In this document: positions 33,608 to 39,591 of the stretch, one piece after another
Layout of the letters: every line of letters begins with the position of its first letter
Position numbering within the stretch: the stretch's first letter is position 1
Source of the DNA: Actinomycetes bacterium
GTDB taxonomy: Bacteria; Actinomycetota; Acidimicrobiia; Acidimicrobiales; JAJZXF01
Direction of reading: 5' to 3'
DNA: 39,591 nt
Assembly: GCA_021802485.1 (NCBI GenBank)
Contig: JAJZXF010000015.1
Span: forward strand, 1 to 39,591
Translations under genes and position numbers: made by a program
The notes under the pieces: generated by a model
Told to the model about the DNA's origin: nothing
Seen by the model: only the letters and a program-made list of their open reading frames with translations
Database searches by the model: none

Positions 33608-36016
33608 CTACGTGGCCGCCTCGTGGCCATGGTGATCGCCCGCCTCGTGGCCATGGTGATCGCCCGCCTCGTGGCCATGGTGATCGCCCGCCTGTGGGAG
33701 CACCTGGGTGACCATGCCGGTGGCGCCATCCACACCCACTTTGAATCTGGCGCTTCCGTCGCGGACGAACACCCAGTACCAGCGCCACTTTTCTCCGTGA
33801 ATCTTCGTCTTGTAGGCGATCCCTCCGCCAGCCGCGGATACAGCGTTCGCCTGGGCTGTGGTCTGCGAGACGATGCTCGGGTCACGGTACCTGAGACCAC
33901 TACCAGACGCTGCGGTGACGACGCCGGCATGCGTCGTTGCGTCGACCCATACGGTCATCGTGCCATGCTTGTGACCGTTTATGCCTAGCTGCACCTTGAC
34001 CTTGTAATAGTCCTGTTGGCCCTTAGATGTCAACTGGTTGTGCTTTATCCCGAGCACCTGGTGGCTATGCAGCGTTGCAAAGTTGGTGGCGTCGATCGCC
34101 GCCTGCGCCGCGCTGATCTTGGGGGTGTCACTCGCCCGGTAGACAACATGAAACCCTATGGTGACTGAAGAGTGATTGCCGCCTGAATCCACCAGGACAC
34201 TTACCACCAGGACGTGTGCGCCGGGAGTTGAGATCGAAGTGCCGGGCGCATATGGCTGGCCGTCGAGGGAGTAGGTGATCCCGCTGGGGTTGACCGGGCC
34301 ACCCATGGGGTTGCCAAGTGCCCCAGGCGGGTCATAGATGTTGAACGTCGGCGTGCCACCGTTGACGATGGTTCCCCCGTTGGAGAAGCCACCGCCGACG
34401 GCGATCACCGGGGCGCTCGGGGCGCTCTGTCCATTGCCGGACGTGATTGTTCCCCACAACATCCACTGGCACGCGCCAATTGTCGGGACCTCGACGTTCG
34501 TTATCGCCCATGTGCCTCCGGGCGGAACCACGGTGGGTGGAGTCTGGACGATGAAAGCCGGCACGTGCGGACACGATGCGTAGATCTGAATCTGGCCTCC
34601 CGGCGATCCGGTGCCAGTGAAGTCATATAGCCCATTCCCGTCCGGGGCGGTCCCGATGGGACCGTAGGCCGCGAAGTCACCGGGAGGCGGCGGAGCGGCA
34701 GGTGCGCTCCAGGAAAGAACCACGTTCTGGTAAATCGTCCCGTTGAAGCCTTGGCCGGCTGCGTTACACGAACTCGCAGAGGGGCACGAGACACTCATGA
34801 GGCTGTTGTAAATCGACGCCGGCGGCGATAGCGATGTTGATGAGTCAACGGACCACGAGCTGCCATTCCAGGTGAGCACCAGGTTCAGCTCCGTGCCGAC
34901 GGGGTTGTCGTACGTGCCCACAGCTACGCAGAAGCTCGAACTCGCACACGAAACGCCCGAAAGGCCGTTGTATTGCAATGCAGAAGTCGATAGCGAGGTG
35001 GCCGAGTCAAGAGACCAGGCGGTCCCATTCCAGGTAAGGATGAGATTCTGGACGGCGCTAGTCCCGTTGAAGTAATGGCCGACGGCCACGCAGAAAGTCG
35101 TAGTCGCGCACGAGACGCCATTCAGGGTGTTGTACTGCGACGACGAGGTGGAAAGTGACGCCGCTGAGTCGAGCGCCCAGGACGTACCATTCCAGGTGAG
35201 CAGAAGGTTCCCATGCGTGCCCGCGCCAACGGCCACACAGAATTCCGCGGACACGCACGAGACGCCGTTCAGGGTGTTGTACTGCGACGACGAGGTGGAA
35301 AGTGACCCCGCTGAGTCGAGCGCCCAGGACGTACCGTTCCAGGTTAGGAGGAGGTTTTGGGTCGCGGTCCCTGTGTAGAAATAGCCCGCGGCGACACAGA
35401 AGCTCGGGCTAGAGCACGAGACTGCAAGGAGGTTGTTGAACTGCGATGGGGACGTGGACAGCGATGATGAGGAGTCGAGCTTCCAAGCCGCCCCGTTCCA
35501 GGTGAGCAGGAAGTTCCCACCTGAGCTGCCACCAACGGCCACACAGAAACTCGCTGACACGCACGAGACGCCATTGAGCTGGTTGTACAACGACCCGGGC
35601 GGCGACAGAGACGACGAAGATTCCAGCGACCAGGTGCTGCCGTTCCAGGTGAGCAAGAGGATCTGGGTTCCCGTCGCCGTGTCGGAGTGGCCCACCGCGA
35701 CGCAGAAGGTCGGGCTCGTGCACGAGACGTCAGCGAGGTGATTGTTCTGCGCCGATCCGACGTTCGGTGTTGGCGTGATGGACCAAGTACCTGCACCGGT
35801 GGCTGCTGCCGGCAGAGCGAGGACCACGACGCTCGCGAGCGTCGTGGCGAGCGTGGCCAGCGCCACGCAGATACCGCCCCGCCTGCTCCGACTCGAGGCC
35901 CAACTGGCTGCGCTCGCTACTTGCAGCCCACCCGGCTTCGTCGTGACCACGCGCTTCGCTGATACAGCTCTGCCCCGCATGGCGATGCCCTGGATAGCGC
36001 AACTGAGGACCCTCAT
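33608..36016 (-). CDS. Secreted seven-repeat propeller protein with PepSY-like region and His-rich tail
   Basis: 802 residues from ATG 36016, with GAGGTG about six bases upstream. GTG 36025 is also in frame. The signal anchor or peptide is GICVALATLATTLASVVVLA. Seven repeats of ~47-53 residues follow, with the pattern L..VSC.S..FCVAVG...(L)LTWNG..W.(L)DS..SLS, each with a Cys pair. The stretch before repeat one (TWSITPTPNVGSAQNN) matches the second half of a repeat, as expected for a propeller ring closed by an N-terminal strand. Then come beta-rich domains (~390-600) and two PepSY-like stretches (AAQAAIDATNFATLHSHQVL and IAYKTKIHGEKWRWYWVFV). The C-terminus is a perfect threefold GDHHGHEA repeat, a likely metal-binding tail. 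It directly follows the BTAD regulator, a possible activator of this gene. The function is not known. Confidence 0.8.
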   Translation of the reverse strand: MRVLSCAIQGIAMRGRAVSAKRVVTTKPGGLQVASAASWASSRSRRGGICVALATLATTLASVVVLALPAAATGAGTWSITPTPNVGSAQNNHLADVSCTSPTFCVAVGHSDTATGTQILLLTWNGSTWSLESSSSLSPPGSLYNQLNGVSCVSASFCVAVGGSSGGNFLLTWNGAAWKLDSSSSLSTSPSQFNNLLAVSCSSPSFCVAAGYFYTGTATQNLLLTWNGTSWALDSAGSLSTSSSQYNTLNGVSCVSAEFCVAVGAGTHGNLLLTWNGTSWALDSAASLSTSSSQYNTLNGVSCATTTFCVAVGHYFNGTSAVQNLILTWNGTAWSLDSATSLSTSALQYNGLSGVSCASSSFCVAVGTYDNPVGTELNLVLTWNGSSWSVDSSTSLSPPASIYNSLMSVSCPSASSCNAAGQGFNGTIYQNVVLSWSAPAAPPPPGDFAAYGPIGTAPDGNGLYDFTGTGSPGGQIQIYASCPHVPAFIVQTPPTVVPPGGTWAITNVEVPTIGACQWMLWGTITSGNGQSAPSAPVIAVGGGFSNGGTIVNGGTPTFNIYDPPGALGNPMGGPVNPSGITYSLDGQPYAPGTSISTPGAHVLVVSVLVDSGGNHSSVTIGFHVVYRASDTPKISAAQAAIDATNFATLHSHQVLGIKHNQLTSKGQQDYYKVKVQLGINGHKHGTMTVWVDATTHAGVVTAASGSGLRYRDPSIVSQTTAQANAVSAAGGGIAYKTKIHGEKWRWYWVFVRDGSARFKVGVDGATGMVTQVLPQAGDHHGHEAGDHHGHEAGDHHGHEAAT
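33618..33689 (-). repeat. Three perfect 24-bp tandem copies encoding the His-rich tail
   Basis: Three exact 24-bp units (33618-33641, 33642-33665, 33666-33689) encode three 8-residue GDHHGHEA units at the protein C-terminus. A 24-bp period keeps the frame, and perfect identity suggests recent slippage expansion. The copy number may vary between strains. Confidence 0.92.
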
Positions 36017-36128
36017 GACATCCACCTCGCCTGTTCTGTCGGCCTATTGGCCTGACTCATGGGCGCCAGCCGACGCCTCAGGAACAATACAAACACTCAT
36101 CGGCGCTTACCATAAGAGATGACTCCAG

Positions 36129-36309
36129 CGTTCAGCGTGAGTATTGCGTGAGTTCCGGCACTATGTGAGCGAAGCCTCCGCTTGGACCAACGCATTTGAT
36201 GGCGGCATGCCAAGTTCGGATGTCATCCTGCGGGCCCTTTGGACCATGCCTCTCGCCCGGGCGTTGAGACCTCGTTCGGCCAGGAGCCGCACGGCTTGGA
36301 GATAGCGCT
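36129..36309 (-). repeat. Parental copy of the 181-bp duplication (regulator 3' end and flank)
   Basis: This is the counterpart of 33323-33503. It spans the last ~49 codons of the regulator and about 32 bp beyond its stop. The two copies flank the secreted seven-repeat gene as direct repeats. Confidence 0.9.
36137..36169 (-). promoter_or_regulatory. GTGAG direct repeats upstream of the secreted gene, possible operator
   Basis: GTGAG (within GCGTGAG) occurs at 36137 and 36148, exactly 11 bp apart, and again at 36165 inside the regulator's last codons. The same trio is kept in the relic at 33331, 33342 and 33359. SARP/BTAD-type regulators with OmpR-like winged helices are known to bind direct heptamer repeats spaced by about one helical turn. 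The site lies about 120 bp before the start of the secreted gene. Its operator role is inferred. Confidence 0.4.
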
Positions 36310-38803
36310 CCTCGTCATAGGGCTCCGTGGCGATTGCCTCTTCAATCCTGCGCATCGCCGCTTCGAGATCCCCCGCCTTGACGGCGTCCTGGGCCAGGAA
36401 GTCGAGGAGTTCCAGGTACTGACGACGTACCTTCTCGCGCAGGACATCGCTCCAGTCCAGATACCGGTCAGCGGGGAGTAGCTCCCCGCTGTAGTGACCT
36501 AGAGCCTTATGCGCCAAGTCAGAGGCTTCGTGCGAGCCGTCCTTGCCGGCCCTCAGAGCGTTCGCAGCAGCCTGGCTGAAGGTGTTGGCGTCCACTGTGA
36601 CCGATGGACCCAAGCTCAAGTAGGCGCCCTTCCTGACAATGAGGCCTTCGCCTGCGACACGTCGCAGGCTCGCGAGGCGTGATCGCAATCTCACTCCACC
36701 GGACCCAGGCGCTAGCTCCGGCCACAGTTCCTCGCAGAGCTCCTCCGCGGGAATACGGCCCCGGACGGCCACGAGCTTCACTACTCGAGCGAGGACTCGT
36801 TCTCCCACGTCTATCACCTGCCCACTGTGTTCGACCCAGAAACCACCAAGCAGGCGGATAGTCCACTCCGATGTCTCGTCGCCCAGGGACAGACCTTGTG
36901 CGCTTACGGCTTTAAGCGCAGGGGACATCTCTTGGCGAATGCGCCATTCCAGGGACGGAACACGTCCTTCTGCCAAGCGGGCCCGACCGATCAAGGCACG
37001 GGCAGCTGCTGCCCTCGCTGCAACGGTGGCATCGAGGTCTGGTTCGGCCAGTCTGCCCACGACGGAAGCGGCCAGGGCGTCGTCGTCCTCCCAGTCACGC
37101 TCCAAGCGTTCAAGCTGAGCCTGCAACTCATCGCCAAGAGGCAACGGCTCGGGCCCAGCTTTGCACATGCTCGACTGAGCCCACGCGTCGAGACCGGTCC
37201 TCGACGCGTCCCACACGAGACCAACAAGCGAGGTCGGCCCTTGGCCTCCTAGATGAGCGACAGGGCGACCCCCCAGCGTGGTGATTGCCTGCTGGTATGC
37301 CGGATCAGACGAGACCGCCACGTAGACACCGGCGTTGAAGAATACCGGAGCGATGTCACGAACCATTTCACCAATTACTCCGAAGTCGGTTGCATCGGCG
37401 CGGACGATGTTTGACATGTACCAGATATTCGAGTCCACTGCACTCGCTTCCAGGGACTCGAGCCCGGTTTCGGTCAGTACGTCAGGTAGAAATCTGGATA
37501 GTGGACCATCCGCTGGGAACAGATCCACTGTATCGGCCGCCAGTGGCACGATAAAACCGTAGGCAACTGCCTCCCCGTCGCGTGCTCTGGCGACCCTCAC
37601 GGTCGCGCAAGGATGGCCGAGCAGCACCTGCAGCAACTCGGGGCGTATTTCATCCTGCGGCGTAAGCAAGTCCAATTGCGCCATGTTCGCCTGGAGAGCT
37701 ACCAGATCTTCAAAGTCGTCTGGGATACCCTTGTCGATGGAGAGATCCGTCTCCACCTCCTCGTAGTAGTGGGACAGTCCAAGGGCCGAAAAAATCAGGG
37801 TCATGTGGTCTGCCGCGCAGCGCGCATCTACCCGGCCGACAGCGGACCTCTCGCTCCGAAGGTGGCGCAGCGCGCCACGGCGTAGCGACGTAAGCCGGCG
37901 CGGCGCCCGCACGCCTAGGTCGTGGATCACAACTCGGCGGATCTCATCGTGGAGCGCCAGGCGACCGTCCGAGCGAGTGAGCACAGACAGCTTGCCAAGA
38001 GCGTCCAGGTCCGCCGTCACGGAACGGCCGACGGTTGCCGCGAGGCCGTCTTCATCGAAACGACCGAGCACTGCGGCCGCCTCCAGTAACTCCCTCACCC
38101 CAGGATCACTTGACGGCGGTATTAGCGCGTCCACAAGACGTACGACGGAATCATGCCACTTCCTCGAGCGACCGAATTCGAGGGGGGCAGGATTCATGCT
38201 CAGGTCGGCCGCCAGGGCCAGGCCAAGGGGATGTCCTCCGACTGCTTCGCAGATCTGCCCGATCAACACGTCGTTGTCTAGGCCGCGGGCTCGCAGGTAT
38301 GCCCTGCGTTCAGCGGACGACAGCCCGGCCAGCGGAAGCGCATGAACTTGAGCCTCCCAGCCGGACCAATCCGGGCCTAGTGGATGACGTCCGGCCAGGA
38401 CCACTTGGCTCTCTCCGTCCAGTTTGGCCAGGAACTCGTCGCGAAAGAAACCCGTAAGGGCGCCCATCGCTTCAAACGTGTCCACTACGATCACTGGCCT
38501 GGTCTCATTGAGGACCTCGATAGCTACCTCGATGTCGGTCTCCCCTACCAGAGACTTGGTGATAGCGTCCGATCGCGGTTCCACGGCAGCCATGTTGCAA
38601 CGCACGATGTCGCGTCTTTGGGCAACGGCCTCCCTACCAAAGGCTGACAGAAGCCAGCTCTTTCCGATTCCCCCCGGGCCACTAACGAACAGGATCGGCT
38701 GGTCTCGGATACTCAGCCACTGCCTGAAGGTGAGCAACTCGTGTTGGCGGCCAGTGAAGCGCTCTTCCTCCAAGAACTCCAGAGCCTGACCAAGAGTCGG
38801 CAT
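36161..38803 (-). CDS. BTAD-type transcriptional regulator with N-terminal STAND-like ATPase
   Basis: 880 residues. The N-terminal ATPase has Walker A GPGGIGKS (42-49) and Walker B VIVVDTFE (Asp108). GGHPLGLALAADLS and a later winged-helix-like region recall STAND/NB-ARC signalling ATPases. The middle (~400-530), with VRVARARDGEAVAYGFIVPL and NAGVYVAVSSDPAYQQAITT, has a GNAT-like flavour that I cannot confirm. The C-terminus begins with an OmpR-type DNA-binding domain (WTIRLLGGFWVEHSGQVIDV ... EELCEELWPELAPGSGG) followed by the helical BTAD (~740-880). This order, ATPase first and DNA-binding near the end, is the reverse of SARP-type activators. The start ATG has GAGG about 11 bases upstream. 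It is followed by the secreted seven-repeat gene in the same direction and is presumably a signal-responsive activator of it. Confidence 0.85.
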   Translation of the reverse strand: MPTLGQALEFLEEERFTGRQHELLTFRQWLSIRDQPILFVSGPGGIGKSWLLSAFGREAVAQRRDIVRCNMAAVEPRSDAITKSLVGETDIEVAIEVLNETRPVIVVDTFEAMGALTGFFRDEFLAKLDGESQVVLAGRHPLGPDWSGWEAQVHALPLAGLSSAERRAYLRARGLDNDVLIGQICEAVGGHPLGLALAADLSMNPAPLEFGRSRKWHDSVVRLVDALIPPSSDPGVRELLEAAAVLGRFDEDGLAATVGRSVTADLDALGKLSVLTRSDGRLALHDEIRRVVIHDLGVRAPRRLTSLRRGALRHLRSERSAVGRVDARCAADHMTLIFSALGLSHYYEEVETDLSIDKGIPDDFEDLVALQANMAQLDLLTPQDEIRPELLQVLLGHPCATVRVARARDGEAVAYGFIVPLAADTVDLFPADGPLSRFLPDVLTETGLESLEASAVDSNIWYMSNIVRADATDFGVIGEMVRDIAPVFFNAGVYVAVSSDPAYQQAITTLGGRPVAHLGGQGPTSLVGLVWDASRTGLDAWAQSSMCKAGPEPLPLGDELQAQLERLERDWEDDDALAASVVGRLAEPDLDATVAARAAAARALIGRARLAEGRVPSLEWRIRQEMSPALKAVSAQGLSLGDETSEWTIRLLGGFWVEHSGQVIDVGERVLARVVKLVAVRGRIPAEELCEELWPELAPGSGGVRLRSRLASLRRVAGEGLIVRKGAYLSLGPSVTVDANTFSQAAANALRAGKDGSHEASDLAHKALGHYSGELLPADRYLDWSDVLREKVRRQYLELLDFLAQDAVKAGDLEAAMRRIEEAIATEPYDEERYLQAVRLLAERGLNARARGMVQRARRMTSELGMPPSNALVQAEASLT

Positions 38804-38875
38804 GACGGGCTACACCTCGCAAGCAGAAGATCATCTGCAACATCCTTGGCCGACCCGCTCGCCGACCATATGGGA

Positions 38876-38881
38876 TATAAT
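38876..38881 (+). promoter_or_regulatory. Consensus -10 box in the divergent intergenic region
   Basis: A perfect TATAAT lies between the minus-strand regulator and the plus-strand RES remnant. No good -35 box is found at 16-19 bp. On the minus strand the overlapping TATTAT (38877-38882) could equally serve the regulator gene. Confidence 0.3.
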
Positions 38882-38943
38882 ACCTAGAAGAATGGGTAGT
38901 TGCCACCCGACACGGGATCGTCGATTCCGCAGGCATCTTGTAA

Positions 38944-39530
38944 CAGCCCCGAAAGGCCGTCGCCGCTCGAACGAGGCTGTGGCGCGCAGCGGCCAAGGCT
39001 CCCTGGTGGTACTGCTCGAACGGGTTGTGCCGCTTCGACCTGGACGATCCGGAGGGCACCTGCTACCTCGCCACCGACGAGTTGGCCGCCGTCATCGAGA
39101 CGATCGGCTCGGACGCCGCCATCGGCGTCGTGACCCCTGAGTTCCTCGACGCCCGCACCTCTATGCGCGGGCACTCACCGCTCCGGTGAGAACGGCCGAT
39201 CTTCTCTCGCGGCGCGCCATCGGCTTCGGGGTGACCAACGAGCTGTCGACCATGGTGCCCTACGATACCCCCCGGCGCTGGTCAGCGGCATTGCGGGGGA
39301 GCGGCTTCGACGGGATTTCGTATCGGACCCGCTTCGACACTGGACCGACGTCCCGGGGCCGGGCTCTCTTCGGACCCGCAGGTCTCGCCCGCCACCGGAT
39401 CGTGGTGCGACGCTCGATCGACCACGAATTTCGGTTGCGGTTGACCCGCGACCGCCTCTTGAACCCTCCCGGCCCTCAAGGGCCAGGATTCCGTGTCGAC
39501 GCCCTGTCTCCTACCGATACTGCTTGGTAG
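38944..39530 (+). pseudogene. RES-domain protein (RES/Xre toxin family), frameshifted
   Basis: The first part reads LWRAAAKAPWWYCSNGLCRF, DLDDPEGTCYLATDELAAVI, ETIG and ends at a TGA (39187-39189). The remainder is in another frame and reads LYARALTAPVRTADLLSRRA, IGFGVTNEL, WSAALRGSGFDGISYRTRFD, RALFGPAG, ending at TAG 39528-39530. Together they cover a RES domain: Arg in CRFD, Tyr in CYLA, Glu in VIE, then the DGI.Y.(S/T)R block. RES toxins degrade NAD+ and pair with an Xre antitoxin. Restoring one C in ACCTC at about 39158-39159 joins the frames. The 5' part also lacks an ATG/GTG/TTG start after the stop at 38941-38943, and no Xre gene is next to it. It is likely dead, although one sequencing error could explain the internal shift. 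Confidence 0.72.
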
Positions 39531-39591
39531 GCCGTAGGGAGCGCCTGGTTCCCGAGGCATGTTGTTCATGCCGCCACCGATGTAGCTGTGG
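39531..39591. other. Window end, nothing recognised
   Basis: The last 61 bases after the RES remnant hold no feature I can support. Confidence 0.3.

Noticed and set aside
33618-33930. Alternative minus-strand frame joining the His-tail repeat to the regulator relic
   Set aside because: It is a shadow frame through the 24-bp repeats. Only its last ~49 codons match the regulator, and those are explained by the relic.

Overview
The window reads as a chromosomal segment of a moderately high-GC actinobacterium, most likely Acidimicrobiia (order Acidimicrobiales). This placement is an inference. It rests on the actinobacterial gene neighbourhoods (tig-clpP-clpX-folC-ndk-mreBCD-mrdA-rng, and murI-MBL hydrolase-rph-rdgB), frequent GTG starts, apparently leaderless promoters, and secreted proteins built from a 42-residue GYWEVASDGG...FAFGDARF repeat that I associate with that group.

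Left edge (1-1.1 kb): a scar of an integrated element. It holds a roughly 50-bp direct repeat, the C-terminal end of a tyrosine recombinase, and 26 bp later the 3' end of a tRNA-Pro(UGG) gene on the minus strand, a classic attachment site. A CHAD-domain protein and a secreted GH26-like glycoside hydrolase with an L-type lectin-like tail follow.

Core (4.4-28.0 kb, all plus strand): protein quality control (tig, clpP, clpX), folate polyglutamylation (folC), nucleoside diphosphate kinase (ndk), the rod-shape and elongation machinery (mreB, mreC, mreD, mrdA), RNase E/G (rng), tRNA A37 modification (miaB, miaA), a secreted propeller-SGNH hydrolase, a GT87-like membrane mannosyltransferase, glutamate racemase (murI), an MBL-fold phosphodiesterase-like protein, RNase PH (rph), an ITPase (rdgB) and a cytochrome P450. 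Many neighbours overlap by 1-4 bases (tig/clpP, miaB/miaA, GT87/murI, murI/MBL, rph/rdgB), which indicates translational coupling. No rodA follows mrdA. Instead there are 533 bp with no recognisable gene.

Accessory region (28.0-39.6 kb, mostly minus strand): this is the unusual part. An IS630-type transposase remnant with an internal stop abuts the truncated 3' end of a giant secreted gene (1488 codons: six 42-aa repeats, an unrecognised domain, four nearly identical Ig-like repeats, eight RCC1-like repeats). Upstream of it lie a small possible gene and a 181-bp relic of the 3' end of a BTAD-type regulator gene. Next comes a second secreted gene encoding seven cysteine-paired propeller repeats, a PepSY-like region and a His-rich (HHGHEAGD)3 tail. 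It is preceded by the intact regulator (STAND-like ATPase, possible GNAT-like middle, OmpR-type winged helix, BTAD). The relic and the regulator's own 3' end are about 96% identical and both carry the same GTGAG direct repeats. Each secreted gene therefore sits downstream of a copy of the same regulator terminus. I infer an ancestral tandem duplication of a regulator plus secreted-target module that later decayed on one side. A frameshifted RES-domain gene, divergent from the regulator, ends the window.
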